A DNA stretch of 64,000 bases from Collinsella sp. An7 (GCF_002159335.1 NZ_NFHP01000001.1:310001-374000), one strand, 5' to 3'. Counted from the first letter of the stretch, positions 1 to 11,221 are shown. Notes: generated by a model not told the origin, from the sequence alone. Translations and numbers: made by a program.

Positions 1-561
1 GTCGCGCGCCGGCACAATGTCCCCGTGGTGGTGATGGAGCCGGTTAAGGGCGGGCTCCTTGCCAACCCCGTGCCGCGCGTTGCCGACATCCTGCGCGCCG
101 CCAACCCGGATGCTTCGTACGCCTCGTGGGCCATCCGCTTCGCCGCGTCGCTCGACGGCATCATCACGGTGCTCTCGGGCATGTCGAATCTTGAGCAGGT
201 GGAAGACAACGTCTCGTACATGCGCGACTTCACGCCGCTCAGCACCGACGAGCTCGCAGTGATCGAGCACGCGCGGCAGGAGTTGACCTCTGTTGACTCC
301 ATCCCCTGCACGGTGTGCCACTACTGCACCGACGGCTGCCCGCAGAACATCCCCATTCCCGACATCTTCTCGGCCTACAACCGCCGTCTGGTGTGGGACG
401 ACGACGAGGGCGCGCGCAAGCGCTATGCCGAGGCGGTCTCGGCCGAGGGCGCCGGACGCGCGAGCGACTGTATCGCCTGCGGACAGTGCGAAGGCGCCTG
501 CCCGCAGAGCCTTCCGGTGATCGAGCTGCTCAAGAAGTGCGCCGAGGTGTTTGACGCGTAG
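1..561 (+). CDS. Aldo/keto reductase with C-terminal ferredoxin-type domain (5' partial)
   Basis: The reading frame is open from the first base, so the N-terminal part of the barrel lies outside the window. What remains is the end of an aldo/keto reductase TIM barrel (MEPVKGG, then a SGMSNLEQVEDN segment typical of the NADP-binding end) followed by two Cys clusters, CTVCHYCTDGCPQNIPIP and CIACGQCEGACPQSLPV. These are the classic spacing for two [4Fe-4S] clusters in the predicted Fe-S aldo/keto reductases of anaerobes. The substrate is not known for this group. A strong hairpin terminator follows the stop, so this is the last gene of its unit. Confidence 0.9.
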   Translation, partial: VARRHNVPVVVMEPVKGGLLANPVPRVADILRAANPDASYASWAIRFAASLDGIITVLSGMSNLEQVEDNVSYMRDFTPLSTDELAVIEHARQELTSVDSIPCTVCHYCTDGCPQNIPIPDIFSAYNRRLVWDDDEGARKRYAEAVSAEGAGRASDCIACGQCEGACPQSLPVIELLKKCAEVFDA

Positions 562-576
562 TGTGACGTGGAGCCC

Positions 577-634
577 GTGCCGAGCGGTCGCGTTGTCCCG
601 GGACGTTTTCTCGGGCGAGGCGACCGCTCGGCAC
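577..634. repeat. 15-bp inverted repeat downstream of the reductase
   Basis: Bases 577-591 (GTGCCGAGCGGTCGC) are the exact reverse complement of 620-634, with a 28-base loop. It sits just after the stop codon and just before a second hairpin with a T-run, so it may be part of a tandem terminator or an mRNA 3'-end stabiliser. Confidence 0.6.
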
Positions 635-639
635 GGAGT

Positions 640-706
640 ATTTGATGCAAGAAGCGCCGCGATGGGTCTTGCTCGGACCCTATCGTGGCGCTTTTTTGCA
701 TCAAAT
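640..706 (+). terminator. Intrinsic terminator after the Fe-S aldo/keto reductase
   Basis: A GC stem (654-668 with 676-691; one wobble and one bulge) is followed directly by six T residues at 692-697. An outer stem, TTTGATGCAA at 641-650 pairing with 696-705, makes the structure nearly symmetric, so it could also terminate the converging minus-strand acetyltransferase gene. Confidence 0.8.
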
Positions 707-822
707 ATGCGGGAAGGATGGCATACGCCTCTTCTGAGGGGCGATTGGTCGCGGAGTGAGGTGCTGTGTGGGATGGGCGGCGGACCGAGGGAGAACGCCC
801 CAGCGTGCGCGGGGCACGCCGT

Positions 823-1116
823 TTATGCCACAAGCTCCGCCCACTCGGGGTGGCGCGCAAACCAACCCACGGCGTACGAGCAGGTCGGGTGCGCCTTGCG
901 GTGGGTCTCCTTGAGCTCGCGCGCGGTCTGCTCGAGCAGCATGCCCGCAATGCCCTGGCCGCGGAGCGATTCGTCCACAAAGGTGTGATTGATCTGGACC
1001 GTGCCCTCCGTCTCCTCGGGGAACGTGACCTCGGCGAGCATGGTGCCGTCGGGTGCGACGTAGCGGATAGCGTGGGAATGTACTTCAATCTGGTTGTCTT
1101 GGGGTGTGCGTGTCAT
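823..1116 (-). CDS. Small GNAT-family N-acetyltransferase
   Basis: A 97-residue protein starting at ATG 1116, preceded by GAAAGGCGAG. The motif VDESLRGQGIAGMLLE is the acetyl-CoA-binding loop of the short YjdJ-like GNAT branch, followed by the ending HPTCSYAVGWFARHPEW. These compact proteins lack a separate substrate domain and their acceptor is generally unknown. A much longer in-frame extension upstream was rejected because it has no ribosome binding site and reads as low-complexity Arg/Ala sequence. The gene converges on the 640-706 hairpin. Confidence 0.88.
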   Translation of the reverse strand: MTRTPQDNQIEVHSHAIRYVAPDGTMLAEVTFPEETEGTVQINHTFVDESLRGQGIAGMLLEQTARELKETHRKAHPTCSYAVGWFARHPEWAELVA

Positions 1117-1352
1117 GGCTCGCCTTTCTGCGGGCGCGTTTCGAGGCGCGCGGTACTCGTGTTGTGCACCCATCGTGTACCCGCGCGGCAGCGGCATGTG
1201 CGCACGGCGCCCTTTGCAATGGAACGGAAACACTGCTTGAGGGGGTCCGGGCCGTCTGCCGGGTAAAAGGCCTCGCTCGCCGTCTGGCAGTGCGAGCGCC
1301 TGTCCACAGGCTGATGCTTCACCGCACGGTGGGCGGCGCGTCGGACCCTGCG

Positions 1353-2057
1353 CTAGCCCATGAGCGAGCCGTTGAAGTAGATGATGGCGCCGAACATCCC
1401 GGCGAGCGCGGCGCAGAGGAGCAGGACGGCAAACCCTAGGGTAATCTTGCTCCACAGCGGCGTCGGCCTCTGGCCCGACATCATACCCGCCGAGCCGATC
1501 ATGCCCGCTACGAGGGCTACGCCGAGCGCGATCATGCACGCTCCCTCGGCCGTGGCAAGGCGCGGCAGGTTAGCGGGGGAGACGTTGACGTAATGGTAGC
1601 TGTGGAGCGGGGTAACGTCGCCCGTGGCGATCATCTGCACGCCGGGCACGATGGTAAAGAGCGCGCACACCACCCCGATGAGCGCAAAGACAGCCATGCG
1701 GGCGGGCATGCTCAGGCTGGGCAGAAAGCCGCGGCGCGTGACAGAGTCGCCGGGAAAGGTCATGAGCCCGCCGTTGCAGCGGACGATGGCGAGGAGCATC
1801 TCGGCAATCGACAGCACCAGAAGCACGATCCCTAAGATGGTGAACCAATCGGGCAGGAGGCTGGAGATAAGGAACACGATGCTCGCACCGCAGCCGATGA
1901 GCCCCGCGCCGGTCATTCGCGCGAGCCGGGGCCGGAGCGCCTCGGGCGTGGTGGCGTAATGGTAGCTGTGGAGCAGGCGGACGTCGCCCGTCACGCACAT
2001 GTAGACGCCGAGACCTGCGGTGATAATGCCGAGGGCCAGGGGTAGGATCGTATCCAT
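1353..2057 (-). CDS. Polytopic membrane protein with an internal duplication
   Basis: A 234-residue hydrophobic protein with about six membrane segments and no recognised catalytic motif. It is built from two halves: GDVRLLHSYHY at residues 24-34 is echoed by GDVTPLHSYHY at 146-156. In both halves this motif follows the first hydrophobic helix and precedes a second Gly/Ala-rich helix. The start at 2057 is supported by the upstream GAAAGGAGCCGAG. Minus-strand TATACT lies at 2173-2178. It may belong to one of the small DUF membrane families of Firmicutes and Actinobacteria, but I cannot name one with confidence. The function is unknown. Confidence 0.8.
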   Translation of the reverse strand: MDTILPLALGIITAGLGVYMCVTGDVRLLHSYHYATTPEALRPRLARMTGAGLIGCGASIVFLISSLLPDWFTILGIVLLVLSIAEMLLAIVRCNGGLMTFPGDSVTRRGFLPSLSMPARMAVFALIGVVCALFTIVPGVQMIATGDVTPLHSYHYVNVSPANLPRLATAEGACMIALGVALVAGMIGSAGMMSGQRPTPLWSKITLGFAVLLLCAALAGMFGAIIYFNGSLMG

Positions 2058-2337
2058 CTCGGCTCCTTTCCGAGTGCAGGGCGGGCGGATGTGGGCCGGA
2101 GCTGCGGCTCCGGCGGACTGTCAGCGCGCGTGGACGCGGTTGGACCGCCACCCCAAGCAACGAAACGAGGCAAGTATAGCCTCGCCCCCCCCCTCGCGTG
2201 TGTGTGGCGATCGCGCGCAAAATCTGCACACGGTTTGAGGCCCATCGGCACCGGCCAATGCGAAACAACGTTTCGCGCCGGCGCCGCTTGCGACGTGGTA
2301 CCGTAGGCGTCGAAAACGACATGAGAGAGGGGACGCG

Positions 2338-4932
<2,595 letters not shown>

Positions 4933-5041
4933 CGTTCGCCGACAGGGGGGGTCGGACCCGCTAACAGAAGGAATCAGACGCCCCAGTAGAAACAATCAGA
5001 CACGTCAACCCGCCCGCTCGTCCCTTTGCGGGCAAAACCGT

Positions 5042-5070
5042 TTGCCACTGGCCCGTCTGTCTCGTATCAT
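5042..5070 (+). promoter_or_regulatory. Sigma-70-type promoter upstream of the deformylase-like gene
   Basis: TTGCCA at 5042-5047 and TATCAT at 5065-5070 are separated by exactly 17 bases, about 60 bases upstream of the ATG. This is the best promoter match in the 196-base gap between the UvrA-like gene and the deformylase-like gene. Confidence 0.6.
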
Positions 5071-5128
5071 GCCGGGTGCTATAAGATGCCGTCGCGCGGG
5101 ACGCGGCGGATTCGTGGAGGGTAGTTTC

Positions 5129-5545
5129 ATGATCAAAGAGATCGTCAAGGATCGCGAGTTTCTGAGCAAGCCGGCCGAGGAGGCCACCGTGGCCGACGCC
5201 GAGGTGGTGCAGGACCTGCGCGACACGCTCGAGTCGCTCGACGACGCCGTGTGCCTCGCCGCCAACCAGATCGGCTCCACCAAGGCCGTCATTGCCTACC
5301 GCGACGGCGACCGCGTTGCCGTGATGCTCAACCCCAAGATCAAGCGCGGCGCACAGCCCTACAAGACGCAGGAGAGCTGCCTGTCGCTCGAGGAGCCGAG
5401 CGAGGTGCGCCGCTTCCAGATGGTCACCGTGTCGTACCAGGTGCTCTCGGGCGAGAACCTCGTGAGCCGCACGAAGCGCCTGAACGGGTGGACGGCCGAG
5501 GTCGTGCAGCACGCGATCGACCACTGTGCGGGCAAGCTCGTCTAG
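5129..5545 (+). CDS. Peptide deformylase homologue with altered active site
   Basis: A 138-residue member of the short deformylase branch found in clostridia and coriobacteria. The three family motifs are recognisable: VCLAANQIG (Gln47), ESCLSLE (metal ligand Cys84) and WTAEVVQHAIDHCAG (His128, His132). Canonical deformylase has HExxDH. Here the codon is GCG, so the catalytic Glu becomes Ala129, and motif 2 is ESCLS instead of EGCLS. All three metal ligands remain, so the protein may bind metal without efficient hydrolysis or may use another residue. The start ATG at 5129 follows GTGGAGGG. In-frame sequence upstream is non-coding in character. Confidence 0.85.
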   Translation: MIKEIVKDREFLSKPAEEATVADAEVVQDLRDTLESLDDAVCLAANQIGSTKAVIAYRDGDRVAVMLNPKIKRGAQPYKTQESCLSLEEPSEVRRFQMVTVSYQVLSGENLVSRTKRLNGWTAEVVQHAIDHCAGKLV

Positions 5546-5624
5546 CGCCCGCCTTTTGCGCCCAGGCCGCCCTGTGCTGGCCCGGGTGCGCACAACCGGG
5601 CATCACGCACTGAGGAGGCCATTC

Positions 5625-6962
5625 ATGTCACACGACGAGGTCGCGGCTACCGAGGGGCTGCTCGCGTTTATCGGCGAGAGTCCGAGCATGTTCCATACCT
5701 GCGCGGCGATCCGCCGCCGGCTCGACGCGGCGGGCTTTACCTATCTGCCGGAGGGCGACGCCTGGACGGTCGAGCCGGGCGGGGCGTACTACACGCAGCG
5801 CAACAATTCGAGCGTGATCGCCTTCCGCGTGGGGGAGCGCGCGCTTGCCAAGGACGGGCGCTTTCATTTTCAGCTCACCGCGGCGCACGGCGACTCGCCC
5901 ACCTTTAAGATCAAGGCCGTGCCCGAGCTCGAGGGTCCGGAGGGCACTCGTCGGCTCAACGTCGAGGCCTACGGCGGCATGATTGACTACACGTGGTTTG
6001 ACCGGCCGCTCTCGGTGGCGGGTCGCGTGCTCGTGCGCGAGGGGAGCCGGGTGGAGAGCCGCCTCATCGCGCCCGAGGAGCCCATCGCGCTCATTCCGAG
6101 CCTCGCCGTCCATCTCGACCGCTCGGTCAACGACGGTTTCTCGCCCAACCGCGCGGTCGACCTCTGCCCGCTCATTACCGCGGGCGAGCTGGGCGAGGGC
6201 GCCTTTGACGCTTATGTGGCCAAGGCGGTCGGCGTTGAACCCGAGCAGGTGCTCGCGCGCGACCTCTTTCTCGTCAACCGTCAGCCGGCGTGCGTGTGGG
6301 GCGCGGCGCAGGAGTTTGTCTCGTCGCCCAAGCTCGACGACCTCATGTGCGCCTACGTCTCGCTCGAGGCGTTCCTCGCTGCGCAGAACCCCGCGTGCGT
6401 GACAGTGTACTGCTGCTTTGACAACGAGGAGGTCGGCTCCAACACCAAGCAGGGCGCGATGTCGACGCTTCTGGCCGACACGCTCACCCGGCTCACCGCC
6501 GCGCTCGGCCTCACGCCGGAGGACTACCGCCGCGCGCTTGCCAAGTCGATGCTCGTGAGCTGCGATAACGCGCATGCGGTGCATCCCAACCACCCCGAGA
6601 AGCACGACGCGGGCAACCGTTGCCGGCTGAACGGCGGCTTGGTGATCAAGGAGGCGGCAAACCAGCACTACTGCACCGACGCCTTTAGCCGCGCGGCGTT
6701 TGAGGCCGTGTGCGATCGTGCGGGGGTGCCGTACCAGACCTTTGCGAACCGCAGCGACATGGCGGGCGGTTCAACGCTCGGCAACCTCTCTAACATCCAG
6801 GCGAGCATGCACGCGGTCGACGTCGGTTGTGCGCAGCTGGCGATGCACTCGTCGTACGAGACGGCCGGTGTGCGCGACGTGACGCTTGCCGCGCAGGCAC
6901 TCCAGGCCTTCTTTGAGGCCGATCTTACGATTGACGAGGCGGATGCGATCGAGCTCGGATAG
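5625..6962 (+). CDS. M18-family metalloaminopeptidase (aspartyl aminopeptidase type)
   Basis: A 445-residue cytosolic zinc aminopeptidase that removes N-terminal residues, usually acidic ones, from peptides. Metal and catalytic motifs are complete: AAHGDSPTFKIK (first His/Asp), FDNEEVGSNT (Glu-Glu), SCDNAHAVHPNHPEKHD and RSDMAGGSTLG, with the terminal His in AMHSSYETAG. It resembles the DNPEP/ApeB family in length and motif order. The chosen ATG follows TGAGGAGGCC with ideal spacing. An earlier in-frame extension overlaps the end of the deformylase-like gene and has no ribosome binding site. It is probably cotranscribed with that gene, 79 bases upstream. Confidence 0.92.
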   Translation: MSHDEVAATEGLLAFIGESPSMFHTCAAIRRRLDAAGFTYLPEGDAWTVEPGGAYYTQRNNSSVIAFRVGERALAKDGRFHFQLTAAHGDSPTFKIKAVPELEGPEGTRRLNVEAYGGMIDYTWFDRPLSVAGRVLVREGSRVESRLIAPEEPIALIPSLAVHLDRSVNDGFSPNRAVDLCPLITAGELGEGAFDAYVAKAVGVEPEQVLARDLFLVNRQPACVWGAAQEFVSSPKLDDLMCAYVSLEAFLAAQNPACVTVYCCFDNEEVGSNTKQGAMSTLLADTLTRLTAALGLTPEDYRRALAKSMLVSCDNAHAVHPNHPEKHDAGNRCRLNGGLVIKEAANQHYCTDAFSRAAFEAVCDRAGVPYQTFANRSDMAGGSTLGNLSNIQASMHAVDVGCAQLAMHSSYETAGVRDVTLAAQALQAFFEADLTIDEADAIELG

Positions 6963-7064
6963 GCGAGCGAACGGTCGGAGCAGGCAGAACGAACAGGACG
7001 CGCGAGACGGGCGGAGCGGCATGGGCGCTCCGCCCGCCGTCGTTTGGGTAATGAGGGGGCTATT

Positions 7065-8270
7065 GTGAACCAGCAGCTTCGCCGCGGGGGCGGCTCGGGA
7101 GGATTCGGCATGTGGGCGCCGCTCGTGGGGCTCTCGGTCGCGGCCTTTATCTTTAACACGTCGGAGTTTATCCCCACGGGGCTCCTGAGTGACATCGCAG
7201 CGTCGTTTGCGCTCAACGAGGCGCAGGCCGGCACCATGATTTCGGTCTATGCGCTCGCCGTGCTCGTGCTCTCGGTGCCGCTCATGGTCGTATGCTCGCG
7301 CTTTGACCCCAAGCGGCTGCTCTTGGGAGTCATTGGGCTCTTTCTTGCTGGACAAGTGCTCTCGGCGGTGGCGCCCACGTTTGAGCTGCTAGTGGCCGCG
7401 CGCCTGCTCGTGGCTGCGGCGCATGCGGTCTTTTGGTCGATCGCCTCGCCCTATGCCTCGCGCATTGCCGACGAGAGCCATGCCTCGCTCGCCATGAGCA
7501 TGGTTGTTACGGGCACATCGGTGGCCATGATTCTTGGCATGCCGCTCGGCCGCGTGATCGGGCTTGCCCTCGGCTGGCGTATGACCTTCGTATGCGTTGC
7601 CGTGGTGGCGGGGGCGGTCTTGCTGCTGCTGGCGGCAGTGATGCCCCGGCTCGACCGAGGCGAGCCTTTTAGCGTGCGCGAGCTCCCGTCGCTTATGAAA
7701 AACGGCGGACTCGTGGCCATCTATGTGACGACGGTGCTCGTGGCGACGGGCTACTACACCGGCTACAGCTACATCGAGCCGTTTATGCAGCAGGTTGCGC
7801 ATCTGGCGGCGGGCGAGGTCACCGCTGCGCTCACGGTCTTTGGGTGCGCGGGTATCGTGGGGAGCCTTCTCTTCTCGCGCTGCTTTGACGGGCATCGCGC
7901 GGCCTTTATCCGCATCATGGTGGGCGGCGTTGCCGCGGCCCTCGCGCTCATGCTGCCGGCGAGCGCCTCGTTTGCGAGCGCCTGCGCCGTCTGCGTGCTC
8001 TGGGGTTTGTGCGCCACGGCGTTTAACGTGGCCTTTCAGGCCGAGATCATCCGCCTGGCGCCGCCGGAGGCCGCCGCGGTTGCAGTTTCGATCTTCTCGG
8101 GGCTCTTTAACCTGGGGATCAGCTTGGGTACGTGGCTGGGTGGCACGGTAGTGACGTGCCCGGGCATCGGCCTTGTGGGAGTTGTTGGCGCCGCGGTGGC
8201 GTTTGCGGGTCTTGTGTGCTGCGTGATGCTGATTGGGCGGCCGCGCCGCGGGGTATCTCTCTCCCGATAG
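7065..8270 (+). CDS. MFS efflux transporter, SotB-like
   Basis: A 401-residue, 12-helix major facilitator protein. The first helix region AAFIFNTSEFIPTGLLSDIA closely follows the signature of SotB/YdeA sugar-efflux proteins of the DHA1 drug:proton antiporter group, and GRVIGLALGWRMTF matches the motif C region. It should act in the inner membrane as a proton-driven exporter of sugars, IPTG-like compounds or drugs. GTG at 7065 was chosen because GAGGGGG ends five bases before it. An in-frame TTG 21 bases earlier has no Shine-Dalgarno sequence. It is about 100 bases downstream of the M18 gene, possibly in one transcript. Confidence 0.85.
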   Translation: MNQQLRRGGGSGGFGMWAPLVGLSVAAFIFNTSEFIPTGLLSDIAASFALNEAQAGTMISVYALAVLVLSVPLMVVCSRFDPKRLLLGVIGLFLAGQVLSAVAPTFELLVAARLLVAAAHAVFWSIASPYASRIADESHASLAMSMVVTGTSVAMILGMPLGRVIGLALGWRMTFVCVAVVAGAVLLLLAAVMPRLDRGEPFSVRELPSLMKNGGLVAIYVTTVLVATGYYTGYSYIEPFMQQVAHLAAGEVTAALTVFGCAGIVGSLLFSRCFDGHRAAFIRIMVGGVAAALALMLPASASFASACAVCVLWGLCATAFNVAFQAEIIRLAPPEAAAVAVSIFSGLFNLGISLGTWLGGTVVTCPGIGLVGVVGAAVAFAGLVCCVMLIGRPRRGVSLSR

Positions 8271-8315
8271 CGTGCCGCGCCCCTGCCGGGCGCTCGACAC
8301 CGAAAGGGAACGTGT

Positions 8316-9080
8316 ATGACCGAGAACCTTACTCCCGAGCGCCACGAGGGGATGCATGAGGGTGCTTCCGATGCGGGGGCGACCCGTGTTACCGCGCCTG
8401 CCGATGGCGGCGCGGGAGCGACCCGTGTTGCCGCGCCGGCTGATGACGCCGCGCGGACGACCGTCGTCCCGCCGTGTGCGGAGGCTGCCGCCGCCGTCCC
8501 CGACGCGACCCTGCCCGCTCCCGTTCCGCCCCCAGCTGCGACGCCCTTGCCCGAGGCGGATGAGCTCCGCGAGGAGCTGCGCGGCCTGGGTGCGCGGGTC
8601 AAGCGCCTGCGGACGGCGGTCGTTGTTCTCGCGTGCGTTGCGGTGCTGTTGGCGGGCGCAGTTGGTGCCCTTGCCTGGTCTGTCTGGGGGCCGAGCGACC
8701 CCAGCACGCCTCAGACGGAGGTAGGTGTTGTGGGCGGTAGCTCCGTGGGCTCGAGCGGCTCGGCCGATGCTTCCGGATCACACGATGTGGGCGGCACCTC
8801 GGGCTCGGGTGCGGCTGCGGACGATGCGGATGAGGACGACGCCATCGACCCCGACAATCTCTGCGCCGCCGATCTTCTTGCCATTGTGGGCGAGAACTGG
8901 GCGAATGCGCAGCGCATCCTCGCCTCCTACGGGGTGGACCAGGCCGATCTGGTGCTTATCACCGACGATGGCGGCATGGTGCTCAACCCCTCCAACTGGA
9001 CGGTCACGCTCGTAGCCGACCTCGACGAGCCGGGTACGGTCGCCGTCTATCTGCGCCACGATTCGCACAGCATCTTCTAA
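8316..9080 (+). CDS. Single-pass membrane protein of unknown function
   Basis: A 254-residue protein in four parts. There is a cytoplasmic Ala/Pro/Thr tract with imperfect repeats of GATRVxAPAD (residues about 1-75), a short charged helix LREELRGLGARVKRL, and one membrane helix rich in Val/Leu/Ala (about 105-127). A Ser/Gly/Asp-rich exposed linker then leads to a compact C-terminal domain beginning LLAIVGENWANAQRILASYG. It looks like a type II anchored protein with a small extracytoplasmic domain. I do not recognise the C-terminal domain. The ATG follows GAAAGGGAACGTGT. Confidence 0.7.
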   Translation: MTENLTPERHEGMHEGASDAGATRVTAPADGGAGATRVAAPADDAARTTVVPPCAEAAAAVPDATLPAPVPPPAATPLPEADELREELRGLGARVKRLRTAVVVLACVAVLLAGAVGALAWSVWGPSDPSTPQTEVGVVGGSSVGSSGSADASGSHDVGGTSGSGAAADDADEDDAIDPDNLCAADLLAIVGENWANAQRILASYGVDQADLVLITDDGGMVLNPSNWTVTLVADLDEPGTVAVYLRHDSHSIF

Positions 9081-9125
9081 GGGTCAGTTGGGTCAGTTGG
9101 GGACGTGTTCCAACTGGCCCATGTG
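9081..9125 (+). repeat. Dispersed repeat with GGGGACGTGTTCC core (family C, copy 1)
   Basis: The core GGGGACGTGTTCC lies at 9099-9111, directly after the stop of the preceding gene, in the context GGGTCAGTTGGGGACG...AACTGGCCCAT. The same core recurs at 11525, 16254 (and its complement within that palindrome) and 63754. Confidence 0.75.
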
Positions 9126-9184
9126 CGCCCCGGTACGGTCTGTCAGCTTGGCGGGCTGTGCCGAGGCGCTTTGCATGCTGTGGG

Positions 9185-9505
9185 TTATTTCTTGCCAAAG
9201 AGGCTGCCGATGCCGCCCATGATGCCCCCGAGCGGCGAGCTGCCCGAGCCGCCACCGAGGAGGCTCGTGATGCCGCCGAGCTTGGAGAGGTCGATCTGAG
9301 AAAGGTCGATGGCCGAGAGGTCGATGCCGCCGGAGAGCACACGGTCCTTGACCCCGTCCACAATCTGGGTGAGGTCGCCCTCGCCGAGCGTCTGGCCGGT
9401 GATGTCCTCGATGGCGGCGCGGGGGTCGGCGAGAATGTCGTTGATCTTCTCGGGTGCGTTGGTCACGGTCTGCACGACTTGGTCGATGATGGCCTGGATA
9501 TCCAT
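9185..9505 (-). CDS. Small conserved-looking protein with IDLS repeats
   Basis: A 106-residue protein. The ATG at 9505 is preceded on the minus strand by CTCAGGAGGACCCC, a strong ribosome binding site, which supports this start over an upstream extension. The N-terminal half is predicted helical (MDIQAIIDQVVQTVTNAPEK). It is followed by short tandem units IDLSAIDLSQIDLSKL and a Gly/Ser-rich tail ending GSLFGKK. There is no signal peptide or membrane helix. I cannot assign a family. It converges on the neighbouring plus-strand gene across a family C repeat. Confidence 0.7.
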   Translation of the reverse strand: MDIQAIIDQVVQTVTNAPEKINDILADPRAAIEDITGQTLGEGDLTQIVDGVKDRVLSGGIDLSAIDLSQIDLSKLGGITSLLGGGSGSSPLGGIMGGIGSLFGKK

Positions 9506-9776
9506 GGGGTCCTCCTGAGGGTCGAGTCTTGCCGCCCATTGTACCGTGCCGGTCGCCCTGTCGGTCGGCGGGCTGCTGCACCGCCGAGCCTCGTTCCAGC
9601 TTGCTGCCCCATCATCAGCCTTCTCGCCCCGTCCGCTGCCCGCCCACGTTTGCTTGCCGTCCACCATCCCGCCCCGCCTGTCACCCGTCTATCTAATCGA
9701 CGCCCCACCCTGCCGCTCCGGCACCGCTCAACCCGGTATACTGCTGCCGTAGCAAAACCGGGCGAGAGGGGTGCCA

Positions 9777-11207
9777 ATGGGCGGTTTCTTTGGGGCGACG
9801 TCGCGTCGCGATGTGGTGCTCGACGTGTTTTTTGGGGTCGATTATCACTCGCATCTCGGCACGCGCCGGGCGGGCATGGTCTTCTGCGAGGGTACGGGCG
9901 GTTTTCAGAAGGAGATTCACTCCATCGAGAGTGCGCCCTTCCGTTCGCGCTTTGAGAAGGACCTCGACCGCTTTCATGGTACAAGCGGCATCGGCTGCAT
10001 ATCCGATACCGACCCGCAGCCCCTGCTCGTTCGCGGGCGCCATGGGACCTTTGCCATCACCACGGTCGGCATCATCAACAATGCCGACGAGCTCATCGAG
10101 CGGTACTTTGAGGAGGGCGGCGCCCAGTTTATGGCGATGAGCTCGGGCGAGGTTAACCACACCGAGCTCGTGGCCGCGCTCATCAACCAAAAGGACGACC
10201 TTGTTGAGGGCATCGTCTATGCGCAGCAGGTGATTGAGGGTTCGCTCACCCTGCTCGTTATGACAGAAGATGGCGTTATCTACGCTGCGCGCGACCGCAT
10301 GGGGCGCCTGCCTGTGCTCATCGGGCGCGACGCAGCGGGCGATGGCTACTGCATCTCGTTTGAGTCGTTCGTCTACCACAAGCTGGGCTACGAGGACGCC
10401 TATGAGCTGGGCTCCGGCGAGATCGTGCGCGTTACGGCCGAGGGGTACGAGAGCGTGGTGGCGCCGAGCGGCCAGATGAAGATCTGCGCCTTCTTGTGGG
10501 TGTACTACGGCTATCCCAACTCAAACTACGAGGGCATGAACGTCGAGGTCATGCGCTACCGCAACGGGCGGATTATGGCGCGCGACGAGGCGCTCGCCGG
10601 GACGCTTCCCGAGGTCGACTATGTGGCGGGCGTGCCCGACTCGGGCCTGCCGCACGCCATCGGCTACGCCAACGAGTGCGGCGCCACCTTTGCGCGGCCG
10701 TTCATTAAGTACACGCCCACCTGGTCGCGCTCGTTTATGCCGCAGAACCAGGCCGTGCGCGACCGCATCGCCGAGATGAAGCAGATTCCCGTGCCGGAGC
10801 TCATCCGCGACAAGCGCCTGCTTTTGGTTGACGACTCCATCGTGCGCGGCACGCAGCTCGGCAAGACCGTCGACTTTCTTTACAGAGCCGGCGCGTCTGA
10901 GGTGCATATGCGCTCCGCCTGCCCGCCGATTATGTTCAGCTGCAAGTATCTGAGCTTCTCGCGCGGAAAGTCCGACCAGGACCTCATTGCGCGCCGCGTG
11001 GTGCGCGAGCTCGAGGGGCCCGAGGGCGACGAGCATCTGGACGAGTACGCCGACAGCTCCACCGAGCGCGGCAAGTGCATGCTGAAGAAGATCTGCGAGC
11101 AGCTCGGCTTTGACTCGCTTGGTTATCAGAGCCTGCCGGGCATGCTCGAGGCCATCGGCATCGACCCCACGCAGGTGTGTACGTACTGCTGGAACGGCCG
11201 GGAGTAG
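9777..11207 (+). CDS. PurF-like amidophosphoribosyltransferase paralogue without the nucleophilic Cys
   Basis: A 476-residue protein with the two-domain plan of glutamine PRPP amidotransferase. The C-terminal half has the PRPP motif LLLVDDSIVRGTQ and an FARPFIKYTPTWSRSF region. The N-terminal glutaminase half starts MGGFFGATSRRD where PurF has MCGxxG, so the residue that becomes the catalytic N-terminal Cys is Gly2. The HRGQESAG motif has become HLGTRRAG. Glutamine hydrolysis is therefore unlikely; the enzyme could use free ammonia or make a different product. Similar Cys-less proteins exist in gut anaerobes, as far as I recall uncharacterised. ATG at 9777 follows GAGAGGGG. A TATACT at 9737-9742 is a candidate -10 box. 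Confidence 0.85.
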   Translation: MGGFFGATSRRDVVLDVFFGVDYHSHLGTRRAGMVFCEGTGGFQKEIHSIESAPFRSRFEKDLDRFHGTSGIGCISDTDPQPLLVRGRHGTFAITTVGIINNADELIERYFEEGGAQFMAMSSGEVNHTELVAALINQKDDLVEGIVYAQQVIEGSLTLLVMTEDGVIYAARDRMGRLPVLIGRDAAGDGYCISFESFVYHKLGYEDAYELGSGEIVRVTAEGYESVVAPSGQMKICAFLWVYYGYPNSNYEGMNVEVMRYRNGRIMARDEALAGTLPEVDYVAGVPDSGLPHAIGYANECGATFARPFIKYTPTWSRSFMPQNQAVRDRIAEMKQIPVPELIRDKRLLLVDDSIVRGTQLGKTVDFLYRAGASEVHMRSACPPIMFSCKYLSFSRGKSDQDLIARRVVRELEGPEGDEHLDEYADSSTERGKCMLKKICEQLGFDSLGYQSLPGMLEAIGIDPTQVCTYCWNGRE

Positions 11208-11221
11208 CCTTCTCGACCCGG

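Noticed and set aside
1113-1322. 69-codon minus-strand frame upstream of the GNAT gene
   Set aside because: Several Cys residues looked interesting, but there is no ribosome binding site, no recognisable motif, and it overlaps the GNAT start.
9081-9180. Terminator function for the family C unit after the 8316-9080 gene
   Set aside because: Only a short partial inverted repeat and no T-run; better described as a dispersed repeat.
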